Notes: generated by a model from the sequence alone, not told the origin. A DNA stretch of 64,000 bases from Paenibacillus woosongensis (GCF_030122845.1 NZ_CP126084.1:1178001-1242000), one strand, 5' to 3'; positions 8,617-18,526 are shown, counted from the first letter of the stretch. A program made the numbers and translations.

Positions 8617-11600
8617 ATGAGACCGTTTAAATCATCCGTTCTGTTGGCGGCGTTAGTTCTTTTTTTCGGATGGACCTGGACACAACTGTTTGGGAATGTC
8701 GGCATATCGGTTCAGGCCGCCGATGACGGTGCATTCGCGCCGTTAAGCAGTGATTTTGCCGGCGGCTCAGGCACGGAAGAAGCCCCGTATATTATCGAAA
8801 CCGCTGAACAGCTGAACAAAGTGAGAGATTATCTGGATGCCCATTTCAAATTGGGAGCCGATATTAATCTTTCAACTTACAGTTCCGGAGAAGGATGGTT
8901 GCCAATCGCAACGGAATACTCTTCTCCTTTTACCGGAACATTTGATGGCAACGGCTATCAAATTACAGGTTTAAAGATCAACCGTGAAGATGAGAACTAC
9001 CAATCTTTGTTTGGAGTAACGTCAGAAACGGCTGTCATCCGGAATGTCCATCTCGAGGTCGTGGAGATCAAGGGGTATGATTACATCGGCGGGTTAGTAG
9101 GGTATAGCTACGGGATGATTGAAAACAGTACGGTAACGGGAACCCTTATTCGAGGAGAAATGAAGGTTGGCGGGTTAGCCGGTATTGTTAGAAATGACGT
9201 GATCGGGTCATCCGCCCATATCGAAGTTGTCGGAGAGCGTGAAGTCGGGGGTCTGGCAGGTCTATTTAGGGGTTCGACTGGTAAAAAGATTACGATTCGC
9301 GATTCATTTGCAACTGGTGACGTTGCGGGCATAAATAATCTTGTAGGTGGTTTAGTTGGCATAATTTCATCGGGAAATATAGGAAGTGTCAATGAAATCA
9401 CGAATTCATATGCGACTGGGGAGGTTAATGGAGACCAGCTTGTAGGTGGATTTGTTGGTAAAGCTGAAGCCCTTCCATCTGGTGTGGTCAGAATTAAGAA
9501 CTCCTATGCGACAGGGAATGTCAACGGTAAGCAATACGTGGGTGGTTTGATCGGATTTAATGTTACAAATGGTTACGATTCGCCAATAAGTTCAGTGATA
9601 GAAGTTGAGCATTGTTACGCGACAGGCAAGGTAACAGGTCATTCTGAGACTGGCGGGCTGGTCGGGGCGAATAATGAATATGAAGAAAGAGGAAATATCA
9701 TTGAGGTCGCCGGCAGCTACTGGTTGACCGATAGCTATACGGATGGTGAACTCCCTGACAATGGAATCGGAATACCTGTGGAAGAGGCGGATCTCCGCGA
9801 TCCGGAAACATTTAAGGATTGGGATCTCACAGAGGGCTGGTACCAGTACGACGGACATCGGCCATTTCTCCAATGGCAAAACCCGCTCATCTCCTGGGCT
9901 GCGTCCATTGCAAACGATCAGTTGAACCTTGACGACAAGACCCACATTACCGTGAATACGGAACATCAAAACGGGGATCGCTACAATGCGACAACAACCG
10001 CCAGGTATAGCGTTGATCCGGATGACCCCGAAATTGTGCGTGTTGATCCTAACGGGGAGGTCAGCACCGTCAAAGGCGGCAAAGCGACGATCACCGTCTC
10101 CTTATTCGACAAGTCCGAGACTCTCGACATCGTCGTGGACAGCGGAAATCCGGAACCGCCGACGATCACCCTTCATCCCGACGGCTGGACCAATGCTGCC
10201 AAAGTGGAAGTGGCGATCGACCACAGCGCCGCTAACCCAAGGCAGACAGATGTTCACACGATTCGTGTGAAAGTCGGCGACAAGGAGTGGGAGGATCGTG
10301 CATTTAACGGTACACCTATCCGCTTAGAGGTGACGGAAGAAGGGCAAACGAAGATCCAGGCGCAAGCGATGGATGACATCGGCAATAAGAGTACGATCGT
10401 TGAGCGGACCGTGAAGATCAGCAGAAGCGGCCTGAAGCTGGATGTGGATTTGTATTTTACCGATAATGACAGTAAAGCATATCCCAGCGGAACGTGGACG
10501 AACCAAAGTGTGACCGCAGCGGTTTATGCTTCTCATGACCACGGGATCGCGCTGCGGCCCATTGCATATTCGTTGGATGAAGGAGCGGCTTGGGAGATTT
10601 ATCATGATCCGCTCGACTTCACAACAGAGGGGCAGTACTCGCTTTGGTTCAGAGTGGAAGATGTATTAGGCAATGAAATGAGCGAGCATGTACTCATCCG
10701 TATCGATCACACGAATCCGGAGATCGAATTGAAACCCGACGGCGATGAAACCCTTTCGCGGACCATATCCAGTCAAGTCAACGTGAAGGACGACGGCAGC
10801 GGGATCGATGCCGCTTCCCTCCGTTATGTTTGGTCAACGAGTTCAGACCCGTTGGATGAACATGCATATTGGCAACCTTTCATTAACCAAAGCACGTTGA
10901 GTCATGCAGACAAAAACGGCGGCGACTGGTATTTGCACATTTACGCCAAAGATCAGGTTGGTCAAGAGAGTTACCGAATATCCCGGCGCTTTCGTTTAGA
11001 GCGGGAGCCGGTTTCTTCAGAACCGCCGAGTCCGCCTGTCTATATCCGCTCCGGCAATGCAACACTGAGGGAGCTCATCTTGTCAGAAGGCGCGTTGATA
11101 CCGGAATTTTCGGGGGACATTACGACGTACAAGGCTTTGATCCCGCATGATGCTGACAGCATCCAGCTCACGATCCGTGCTGCACATCATCAGGCTGGAA
11201 TCAGCGTGAATGGTCGGCAAGTCCGGAGTGATCAGGGAAGCATTCGCATCCCCTTGCACACGGATACGGATATCATTGACATCGTGGTCACTGCAGAAGA
11301 CGGAACGCGCAGAACGTATTCCATCACCGTGGAACGTATGCAAGAGGAGATGCCGGACCCGCCTTCCCCGGAGCCGTTATTTGCGGATATTGCGGGTCAT
11401 TGGGCGGAGCCGTTCATTCAGGAAGCCTATGCAAAAGGCATCATTGCCGGATACCCTGACGGTACGTTTAGACCGGATCATGCCGTCACCCGCGCTGAAT
11501 TTACGTTGATGCTCGTTCGTGCCTTGCGGCTGGAAGGAGAAGCGGGAGGCGATGCGCCTGCTTTTGCGGACGGGGAGCAAATTGGCGAATGGGCAAAGCA

Positions 11601-11919
11601 AGCGATTGATTTGGCGGCAAGGGCAGGCATTGTTTCAGGATATGAAGATGGAACATTTCGACCTGGTCGCCCGGTCACTCGTGTGGAAATGGCGGTGATG
11701 ATCGCAAGAGCAACAGGAGCGGAGTTGACCGACCATACGCACACCCGATTTGCAGACGATGCCCGTATTCCGGCATGGGCGAAAAGTTACGTGGAAGAGG
11801 TTCGTATCATGGGCATCATTCACGGTCGCGATCGCAATCTCTTCGCGCCGAATGAGACTCTGACCCGCGCGGAAGCGGTCACCAGTATCCTGAGATTGTT
11901 GGAGCTGTTGTCACAATAA
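8617..11919 (+). CDS. Secreted SLH protein with GLUG repeats
   Basis: 1100 aa, with an AAAGGAAGTGAAAGG binding region before the ATG and a signal peptide ending near residue 35. GLUG-type repeats (xVGGLVGxxxG alternating with NSYATGxV) span about 110-375 and are predicted to form a beta-solenoid. An Ig-like (Big) domain follows at about 430-510, then two or three Ig/OmpL47-like domains (515-800), a cadherin-like domain (812-908) and three SLH domains (922-1097). GLUG repeats occur in adhesins and IgA-peptidase-like surface proteins, so adhesion or polymer binding is plausible. Its SLH block is diverged and did not take part in the 540-bp conversion. A strong terminator follows. Confidence 0.9.
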   Translation: MRPFKSSVLLAALVLFFGWTWTQLFGNVGISVQAADDGAFAPLSSDFAGGSGTEEAPYIIETAEQLNKVRDYLDAHFKLGADINLSTYSSGEGWLPIATEYSSPFTGTFDGNGYQITGLKINREDENYQSLFGVTSETAVIRNVHLEVVEIKGYDYIGGLVGYSYGMIENSTVTGTLIRGEMKVGGLAGIVRNDVIGSSAHIEVVGEREVGGLAGLFRGSTGKKITIRDSFATGDVAGINNLVGGLVGIISSGNIGSVNEITNSYATGEVNGDQLVGGFVGKAEALPSGVVRIKNSYATGNVNGKQYVGGLIGFNVTNGYDSPISSVIEVEHCYATGKVTGHSETGGLVGANNEYEERGNIIEVAGSYWLTDSYTDGELPDNGIGIPVEEADLRDPETFKDWDLTEGWYQYDGHRPFLQWQNPLISWAASIANDQLNLDDKTHITVNTEHQNGDRYNATTTARYSVDPDDPEIVRVDPNGEVSTVKGGKATITVSLFDKSETLDIVVDSGNPEPPTITLHPDGWTNAAKVEVAIDHSAANPRQTDVHTIRVKVGDKEWEDRAFNGTPIRLEVTEEGQTKIQAQAMDDIGNKSTIVERTVKISRSGLKLDVDLYFTDNDSKAYPSGTWTNQSVTAAVYASHDHGIALRPIAYSLDEGAAWEIYHDPLDFTTEGQYSLWFRVEDVLGNEMSEHVLIRIDHTNPEIELKPDGDETLSRTISSQVNVKDDGSGIDAASLRYVWSTSSDPLDEHAYWQPFINQSTLSHADKNGGDWYLHIYAKDQVGQESYRISRRFRLEREPVSSEPPSPPVYIRSGNATLRELILSEGALIPEFSGDITTYKALIPHDADSIQLTIRAAHHQAGISVNGRQVRSDQGSIRIPLHTDTDIIDIVVTAEDGTRRTYSITVERMQEEMPDPPSPEPLFADIAGHWAEPFIQEAYAKGIIAGYPDGTFRPDHAVTRAEFTLMLVRALRLEGEAGGDAPAFADGEQIGEWAKQAIDLAARAGIVSGYEDGTFRPGRPVTRVEMAVMIARATGAELTDHTHTRFADDARIPAWAKSYVEEVRIMGIIHGRDRNLFAPNETLTRAEAVTSILRLLELLSQ

Positions 11920-11924
11920 GGTTT

Positions 11925-11960
11925 GGTGCAGAAGCGCTTTTGCTTCTGCACCTTTTTTTT
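11925..11960 (+). terminator. Rho-independent terminator of the SLH gene
   Basis: An 11-bp perfect stem GGTGCAGAAGC/GCTTCTGCACC is followed by eight T. The intron nest begins within a few bases, the typical target position for class IIC group II introns. Confidence 0.92.
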
Positions 11961-12408
11961 GCGGCGTGCCCAGCTAAGCACGCATCTTCTAGCCGGTGAA
12001 AGTCCGGTCGCGGGAAGGGCCAAGCCCCCGCGTAGCTAGGATACCTACGTATGGCGAAATCTGTACGTAGAAGCGTATCGACGAAAGTACCTGTCAGAGG
12101 CAGGGCGAGCAACATACCAGGCCGTAACATGAAAGTGAATCCTGCCGCGTCGTCAAAAAGGCCTCGCAAGAGGGAAAAGAGGAAGCCGAGTCCCGCGTAC
12201 ATGGACGAAGGCCATGGAAGCTGCCTAGAACTTGGAGCGGCAGTGAAGAATCCTCCGGCGTAGAGGGAACGGCATGGTATGAAAGAGGATGCAGTGAACT
12301 GGGGAGGCCCTCCCCTGCACGGTTGCAGAAACCGTAAAGAGGCCTTCTATAAGCCCCAGAGGTGAAGTGAACGGTCTGCAGGAAGGGAGTCCGAGGGGCT
12401 CATAGTGC

Positions 12409-14442
12409 GTGCGTGGCAGCACGCTCATCAGGTGGGTTAAAGTCCCACTGAGTCTCGGACTAGGAGACTTATATCCAAACCTGGGGGTAATTCCTCAGGG
12501 GCTAGTGTTACAAATACTAGAGGGCAGGGCGTTCACCGCGAGGTGAAGTCTGAAGGGCTTGAGGAGAAATACCAGGCCGTAGTAAAACGGGGCTACCCGC
12601 ATTTGCGAACCGGTCGGCCAAAGATGGGGCAAGGTCGAGCCTGCACTATGGAGGCGAAGGCGTCACTAGTTCACCCATCGTACCAAGGTGTGTGCGGACG
12701 GCATGGTATGGAAGATGAGCGTAGTAACCCACGGAGATCTCGTAATGTCTGGATGCTAGCACCCTTAAGGACAGGTGGGTAAAGAAAGTCGGAATGGTCG
12801 CGTTGTGTCTGCCATTCTTTTCAGGGATACACAACTATCCAGTAATGTGGACTATAAGGAAACCCCGAAATGTACACAAACGCATTGCGAGAAGTCGGAG
12901 AGCTGAATAGTACTTCAACAAACGAACAACAGAAATGTTTGGACTACTATCTAAGTATAGTGGCGTCTATTTCATTCAAAAGATGAATGGACGGGGAAGG
13001 CGGCTCGCTTTATGGAACCAAAGTCTGAATTGGTGTTGTGAGTAAAGCATACAAGAACGGACAGTTCCCTATGTGAAAGACCCAAAACTTGTTGTGGAGG
13101 ATACGAAGCCAATGAAAGACCAAGGTACAGTTAAGAAGATTCACTCACTAATAGATAAGGTTTATCATCCAACAAACCTAAGGAAAGCATGGGAAACAGT
13201 TAGAGCAAATAATGGGAGTGGAGGCATTGATAAAGTCAGTGTTTCAGAATTTGATCAGTTATCTAATGAAGAATTAGATAGATTGTATCAGCAATTAAAA
13301 GATGATTCCTATCAACCGATTCCGGTCAGAAGAGTAAACATCCCAAAGAGGAACAAACCAAATGAGAAAAGACCGTTAGGTATTCCAGCAATACGTGATC
13401 GAGTCTGTCAACAAGCTCTTAAGAATCGGCTAGAACCCATCTTCGAACCATGCTTTAGTGATTGCAGTTTTGGATACAGAACCGGTAGATCAACACATCA
13501 AGCAATGCGAAAAATCTATCGAGAAATACTAAATGGAAACGAATGGGTTCTAGATGCGGATTTAAAGGACTTCTTTGGAAGTGTTCATCATGAAAGACTA
13601 ATTGATATGATCGCTGAAAAGGTTAGTGATGGGAGAGTCTTACGACTCATTAGACAAATGCTTCAGGCGGGATATATGGAGAAAGGAAAGAAATATTCTA
13701 CTCATCAAGGTACACCGCAAGGTGGAGTAATCAGCCCACTCTTCAGTAACATCTACCTTACACCATTCGACCATGAAATGGTTAGAAAAGGGCATTGTCT
13801 AACAAGATTTGCTGATGATTGGGTAGTCCTTTGCAAAACTCGGACTGATGCTGTAAGAGCCTTTAACGATGCTAAGGCAATACTTGCTTCATTAGGGTTA
13901 ACGCTTCACCCAGAAAAGACTCGAATCACCCATATCAAATGGGGTTTCGAATTCCTCGGCTACAAAGTAAAGCAAGGAAAAGGACTTAGACTCCCCAAAA
14001 GTAAAATCAAGAAGCAACCTAATCAGATGAATCTCTATGCTGTTCCAACTGAGAAGTCAGTTAAAAGGTTCATGGATACGATCAGAAATCGAACAAAGCG
14101 GAGGATTCCCAAGTCCTTATACGAATTGATCGAAAGCATCAATCCTGTAATTAGAGGGTGGGGCACCTACTATCGCAAAGCTCATATTCGAAAGTTGTTC
14201 AATAAATTGCAGCGTTGGATCATTAGACGTATTTGGTGGCGGAACACTGGATGGAAGCGAATTCCCGAACCAAGACTCTACGCAGAATATAAATTAGTAA
14301 ACCTAATCTCTCTTATTCCAGACTTGAATCTGAAAACTGCATTCAAAGGATGACATAAAGGAAAGCGGATTACGGGAACACTGTACGATCCGTTTGATTG
14401 AGCGGACGGAGGAAGGCATTAGCCAACCTCCTTCGACTCTAC
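12409..14442 (+). mobile_element. Inner group II intron nested in the outer intron
   Basis: Starts with GTGCGTGGCAGCACGC (an alternative start lies 4 bp upstream). It has about 700 nt of structured RNA, a reverse transcriptase gene, a domain V hairpin (14,362-14,397, AGCGGAT pairing with ATCCGTT) and a domain VI hairpin (GGAGG/CCTCC) ending GACTCTAC at 14,442. All parts for splicing and mobility seem present. Its coding region is more AT-rich than the outer intron's, which suggests a separate origin. Confidence 0.78.
13112..14353 (+). CDS. ltrA: Group II intron reverse transcriptase/maturase (inner intron)
   Basis: About 413 aa from ATG 13,112, which follows GGAGG at 11 nt; an upstream in-frame GTG at 13,073 has no good binding site. 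It is an RT of the LtrA type: RT0/1 region with RRVNIPKRN and RPLGIPAIRDR, RT3 with DADLKDFFGSVHH, RT4 with QGTPQGGVISPLFSNIYL, and RT5 with the catalytic FADD variant of YADD. A maturase (X/GIIM) domain ends with NPVIRGWGTYYRKAH. There is no C-terminal HNH endonuclease. The protein should bind its intron RNA, help splicing and carry out target-primed retrohoming. No frameshift is seen, so it is probably functional. Confidence 0.9.
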   Translation: MKDQGTVKKIHSLIDKVYHPTNLRKAWETVRANNGSGGIDKVSVSEFDQLSNEELDRLYQQLKDDSYQPIPVRRVNIPKRNKPNEKRPLGIPAIRDRVCQQALKNRLEPIFEPCFSDCSFGYRTGRSTHQAMRKIYREILNGNEWVLDADLKDFFGSVHHERLIDMIAEKVSDGRVLRLIRQMLQAGYMEKGKKYSTHQGTPQGGVISPLFSNIYLTPFDHEMVRKGHCLTRFADDWVVLCKTRTDAVRAFNDAKAILASLGLTLHPEKTRITHIKWGFEFLGYKVKQGKGLRLPKSKIKKQPNQMNLYAVPTEKSVKRFMDTIRNRTKRRIPKSLYELIESINPVIRGWGTYYRKAHIRKLFNKLQRWIIRRIWWRNTGWKRIPEPRLYAEYKLVNLISLIPDLNLKTAFKG

Positions 14443-14522
14443 ACCGTGGAACGCAGGACAACACAACCTGCGGGAGGGAAGGAGCCCTGCTTTGTTCAAG
14501 TTTCTTGAGGAGGTACGAGTCA

Positions 14523-15815
14523 GTGAATGCCAAACGGCTAACAACACCAGAGGAAAACGTTCAACAACTCCAAGGGAAACTCGGTCATGCGGCCAAGGAG
14601 AACAAGAAGCGAAGATTTCACGCGCTGTACGACAAGGTCTATCGGGTAGACATCTTATGGGAAGCGTGGCGAAGGGTACGAGCCAACGAGGGCTCGGCAG
14701 GAGTGGATGGAGAGACGTTGGCAGACATCGAGAAACAGGGAGAAATGCGTTTTGTGCTTGAATGTCAACGGCTACTGAAAGAAGGGAAGTACCATCCACA
14801 ACCCGTTAGACGCCACTACATCCCGAAGAAAGATGGCAAACTGCGACCGCTGGGGATCCCGACGGTGAGAGACCGCGTCATCCAGATGGCGACCAAACTC
14901 GTCATGGAACCCATTTTCGAGGCGGATTTTCAGGACACGTCTTTCGGTTTTCGGCCTAAGCGGAGCGCGAAACAGGCGTTGGAGCGAATCCGGAAAGCAT
15001 GCAACCGCAAAGGAAATTGGGTGGTCGACGTCGACATCCAAGGCTACTTCGACAACATCAATCAGGAGAAACTGATGAAGCTGATCGAAATGCGGATCAG
15101 TGACAGGCGAATCTTGAAGTTGGTGAGGAAGTGGTTAGGTGCGGGAGTGATGGAAGAAGGAAACATCCGACGCTCAGACTTGGGTACACCGCAAGGGGGA
15201 GTGATCTCACCACTACTGGCGAACATCTACCTGAATTACTTTGATCTTCTGTGGGAACGACATGGCGGTAAGCTTGGGGAACTGACGCGTTATGCAGATG
15301 ATCTGGTGATCATCTGCAAGACGAAGAAGGACGCACAGCGGGCCTATGAACTCATACGAGCGATTATGGAACGCCTGGAATTAACCCTGCACCCCACGAA
15401 AACGCGCATCGTTGGACTTTGGACTGGGGAAGAAGGCTTCGATTTTCTGGGCATGCATCATCGAAAGACGAAGGCCGAAACATCCAAAGGCCAAGTGTAC
15501 TACACAACCCAGCAGTGGTTGTGCCGGAAGGCGGAAGAGCGAATACGGGAAGGGGTAAAAGAGCGATTAGCTCCGCCAGGTATGCGACGCCTGAGTTTCG
15601 AAGAGCACGTGGAGTACCTGAATCCAAAGATTCAAGGCTGGCGCAATTACTACTACACAGCTTACAGCCAGAGGAAGATGGCGAAGTTGGATTGGTATAT
15701 CCGGCAGCGGTTTGCGAAGTGGTATGCTAAGAAACACAAACGCAGACGATGGTTGAGTTCGCTGCGCGAAGTGAAGTCTTTGTCTATTCAATATGGACTT
15801 AAAACGCTCTTGTAA
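14523..15815 (+). CDS. ltrA: Group II intron reverse transcriptase/maturase (outer intron)
   Basis: About 430 aa from GTG 14,523, preceded by TTGAGGAGG at 9 nt. The frame is open further upstream (to 14,394), but that part lies in domains V/VI of the inner intron and cannot be native. It has RRHYIPKKDGKLRPLGIPTVRDR, DVDIQGYFDNIN, LGTPQGGVISPLLANIYL and the catalytic YADD, then a maturase domain with NPKIQGWRNYYY. No HNH endonuclease is seen. The last 15 codons resemble the scar at 4913, so close relatives have moved in this genome before. Confidence 0.9.
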   Translation: MNAKRLTTPEENVQQLQGKLGHAAKENKKRRFHALYDKVYRVDILWEAWRRVRANEGSAGVDGETLADIEKQGEMRFVLECQRLLKEGKYHPQPVRRHYIPKKDGKLRPLGIPTVRDRVIQMATKLVMEPIFEADFQDTSFGFRPKRSAKQALERIRKACNRKGNWVVDVDIQGYFDNINQEKLMKLIEMRISDRRILKLVRKWLGAGVMEEGNIRRSDLGTPQGGVISPLLANIYLNYFDLLWERHGGKLGELTRYADDLVIICKTKKDAQRAYELIRAIMERLELTLHPTKTRIVGLWTGEEGFDFLGMHHRKTKAETSKGQVYYTTQQWLCRKAEERIREGVKERLAPPGMRRLSFEEHVEYLNPKIQGWRNYYYTAYSQRKMAKLDWYIRQRFAKWYAKKHKRRRWLSSLREVKSLSIQYGLKTLL

Positions 15816-15916
15816 TCTGCATGCTCATGATGACGAACATCGGAAAGCCGTATGAGGGAAAACCTCACGTACGGTTTGATGAGGAGGGGCTGGGCCCCGC
15901 CCAGCCTTTCACTCTA

Positions 15917-16640
15917 GCCCGGCATGGGTGCCGTGCTTTAGGGGAAAGTCCCAAGCGGGGGCTGGCGAGCACCTACCGTTAGCCAAAAGTAAGGGTGTCC
16001 ATCGTGAGGTGGAATCTGAAGGAAGCTGGAGGCAAACACTCGACCTGAGATACACGAATCCAATGTGAGGCTAGTACAGTCGGATGAGTCTGCGAAACAA
16101 GGCGAAGTCCTAAGCCGCCAAGGGCTGTATGAGTATATTGGACAGGTGCATGGATGAAAGTACGCATCCTTATCCGGGGAGGCCTGCATGGCACGCCATC
16201 TGAGGATGGTAACCAAGGCCGTAAGGTTTTGCTGAGCGTGCAGGAGTCAGCAGAGGTCATAGTGCGTGAGTAAGGGACGCCTGAAAAAGGGAAGGGCCAA
16301 ACGTCAACTCAGGGATGGATCAGACGTTTTCGAGAACGACGCGTTGAAGCAGAATTCCTATGGAACTCCTTCAGGGAAGTACGGGTGAAGCCCAGAGGAC
16401 CTTGAAGTGATGGTTAAGCGTCGTCCGGCAAACTCCGAGCCCCATGAGTACTGGCCGCTTATACGACAACAATTATTAGAAGGGGCCTATCAAACGGCAC
16501 CAGTCCGAAGGGTCGAAATCCCGAAACCCGACGGCGTTGTCAGATTATTTGGCATTTCGACTGTGGTAGATCGCTTTATCCAACAGGCTCTTCTCCAAGT
16601 GCTTACTCCTATCTTTGAAGCACATTTTGTCAATGACAAT
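15917..16640 (+). mobile_element. Truncated third group II intron (IIC-like), 5' RNA and IEP start
   Basis: From CCCGGCATGGGTGCC onward the sequence resembles the 5' part of a group II intron RNA (AAGGGTGTCCATCGTGAGG, GAGGTCATAGTGCGTGAG), followed by a degenerate IEP. Its first bases are not here. They may be the TTTGCGGC next to the terminator at 11,953-11,965, which would mean the outer intron inserted into the 5' edge of this one. The 3' half, including domains V and VI, is deleted. Confidence 0.55.
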
Positions 16641-16643
16641 TGA
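16407..16643 (+). pseudogene. Fragment of group IIC intron reverse transcriptase
   Basis: About 78 codons containing RRVEIPKPDGVVRLFGIS and VVDRFIQQALLQVLTPIF, the RT1-RT2 region typical of GsI-IIC-type enzymes. The N-terminus is degenerate. Homology stops at about residue 72 (FEAHFVN), where the frame runs into radical-SAM sequence. No catalytic YADD or maturase domain remains. Confidence 0.8.
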
Positions 16644-17033
16644 AACCGATCGGGAAGATATAAAGCGGCTTTTTGCTCCGGTTGCACCGGGAATTAAGCT
16701 GCGAATTCAAGCATTAAGAGAAGTACATGAGGTAGGGATAACTACACAAGCGTCAATTTCACCTGTACTGCCGTTCACTCCGGATTTCCCAAAGTTACTG
16801 GAAGGTATCGTAGATCGGATATGGATAGATACACTTAATATCGGGGATGGTTCGATGGGGAAACACTCTGAACGACTCGGCATGCACCAGTTGTTCAAAG
16901 CCTATGGACTTTCGGAATGGTATCAAAAAGATATCCATCTCAGAGTAGAAAAGTACTTTAAAAAACATTCCCTCAAGAAATGATTCATGTTTCCAAAGAA
17001 GAAGCTTTTCCGGTCTTTGAGAAAGGTACTTAG
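16622..17033 (+). pseudogene. Radical SAM (spore photoproduct lyase-like) protein, C-terminal remnant
   Basis: The frame holds SMTIETDREDIKRLFAP, a run resembling the TIM-barrel end of SPL-type radical SAM proteins (TQASISPVLPFTPDFPKLLE, then DGSMGKHSERLG), and a C-terminal helix. The N-terminal half with the CxxxCxxC cluster is missing. A frameshift in the A-run near 16,962-16,968 moves the tail (PQEMIHVSKEEAFPVFEKGT) into another frame before the TAG at 17,031. The gene is dead, and its 5' break coincides with the RT fragment. Confidence 0.6.
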
Positions 17034-17639
17034 TTCAGATGAAACCATACCTGGATACTAATTCACAGGCTATATAGTTTGCCCCTTAAGGATAACTCTC
17101 AACATAACTGTCGCAATATAAGCACAAGATAAGACAAGGCTTTTCCAGAAAACCAACGAAATGGAGTTTATACATGTCAGTTTTACGCGATTTCGAAAAT
17201 GCAGAGCACGCCTTAATTCGATTTCATTCCATCTACCATACTGGAGATGTTTTTGGCAGTAGGAGGGCAGAACAAGTGCAGCTTATTCATTCATTGCATG
17301 CAGGGTCGAGCGGTAGACAATGACCAGCACCTATATATATAATGAGTAATCTGAACAACCTGCAGCGCATTAAGCTCTTAACAAATAAAAGAAAGCGACC
17401 CGCCAAATTCGAGTCTCCTCCCATACCAATCATGTTCGTAACTTACAAAGTCACAATTATAGTTAAATAACTCAGGTCAGGATATAGCTTTAAAGTGAAG
17501 TAATACCGGACTGGAAAACAACATATCGAATTTGCAAACTAAGCAAAAAAATCAATGAATTTCCATAAAATCAAAGTATAATCGGAGAGAATTAATTCCA
17601 CAGATATTTACATAAGATCAAAAAGCAGTAGAGCCTTTC
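17034..17639. other. Gap with no convincing gene
   Basis: AT-rich sequence. A 49-codon frame beginning at about 17,174 (MSVLRDFENAEHALIRF) is protein-like but has no clear binding site and matches nothing I know. It may be another gene fragment. Confidence 0.4.
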
Positions 17640-17981
17640 TTGAAAAGCTTCCTGCTTCTTCTGAACTCTCTTGAATTATTCTTCGGGATCCACCAGTTCA
17701 CTAGCTTCCACCCTCAACGGGATTTTCTTCACTTTGTTCAGTTTCCTTACATGTAAAGCTGGTTATTGACCGAGATGTAATCGCGACAGCATTAAGTGGC
17801 CATTTTTAATTTTTTTCGGCAACAGATACATCCCATCTTTTCTGTAACCGAGATTAAACTCTCGGCGCATGTGGATGATGATCTCGAAATACTCACATTA
17901 TTTTCCCTCAAATTGATTCATCATTTTTTTGAGCTTTCTGACAAAGCTCAGAACCTCTCTTGTTGGGACCATTTCTTCCAT
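17640..17981 (-). pseudogene. Decayed minus-strand gene, related to the fragment at 21,673-21,784
   Basis: Starting from a minus-strand ATG at 17,981, the sequence encodes MEEMVPTREVLSFVRKL, KKMMNQFEGK, an in-frame stop, EYFEIIIHMRREFNLGYRKD and GMYLLPKKIKNGHLM. Further stops are interspersed before KLNKVKKIPLRVEASELVDP and EEAFQERL-like helical sequence. The ribosome binding site seen in the second copy has been lost through a small deletion. Family not recognised. Confidence 0.45.
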
Positions 17982-18481
17982 ACCTCGCCATTATTATAGC
18001 TCACGCTACCGGAGATTTCTAATCTCTGTACCAAGAGCTTTCTATCCTCTCCTATTTATTTTTTCGCAGAAAGGTCCGATTTTGGCTTCAAAATGAAAAG
18101 GATGATAGAGGGGCATGTCCTCTACTGTTTTTCCGTACCTTGAAAATTAAATACCATCCATTCCAGTACGTTCCCCGCATGCCTAGGAAAGCCAATTTGC
18201 AGGTGCGCCATGACCATTCTGTTTTTTTTTCGATCTATGTTTGAAGTAGCAGGGTGAGAGCGATTTTTGTCCATGCAATAATAAATGGTGGTTCCATTTA
18301 AGGCGATGACCCATGCGGGGGATAATGATACTTCCGTCCAGCCACAGCTCTGCTTTTAGGCAGATCACGCAATGGGGGCGGCTTGCAGCGATCCTGGGAG
18401 AGGTATTCGGACTATACCTATGAGGCCGTTAACCACCGGCCGCTGGAATTGGATTTATGCGATATAACCAAAACAAGGAAG

Positions 18482-18526
18482 AACAGAGATGCGTATAAGG
18501 TTATCGTCCTTTGTCGCATCTCTGTT
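18482..18526 (+). promoter_or_regulatory. Conserved hairpin upstream of the SHOCT-like ORF (copy A)
   Basis: Perfect 12-bp inverted repeat AACAGAGATGCG/CGCATCTCTGTT with an inner AAGG/CCTT pairing, 30 bp before the small ORF. No T-run follows, so it may be a processing or regulatory hairpin rather than a terminator. It recurs in copy B. Confidence 0.5.

Larger units (their letters stand above)
11966..15916 (+). mobile_element. Outer group II intron, interrupted by another group II intron
   Basis: The 5' end is GTGCCCAGC... with a pairing GCAC a few bases on. Domain I-like structured RNA runs to about 12,408 and resumes at about 14,443 (ACCGTGGAACGCAGG). The reverse transcriptase follows at 14,523-15,815, then domain V (15,843-15,879, triad AGC) and domain VI ending CACTCTA at about 15,916. 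Removing 12,409-14,442 joins CATAGTGC to ACCGTGG, which restores a conventional intron. The ends are approximate to a few bases. Confidence 0.8.

Noticed and set aside
12051..12782. Short plus-strand ORFs in the intron 5' regions
   Set aside because: They lie in structured group II intron RNA, lack binding sites and have no protein-like composition.
17796..17999. 67-aa plus-strand ORF in repeat copy A
   Set aside because: It is antisense to the decayed minus-strand gene, which has the better protein signature and, in copy B, a binding site.
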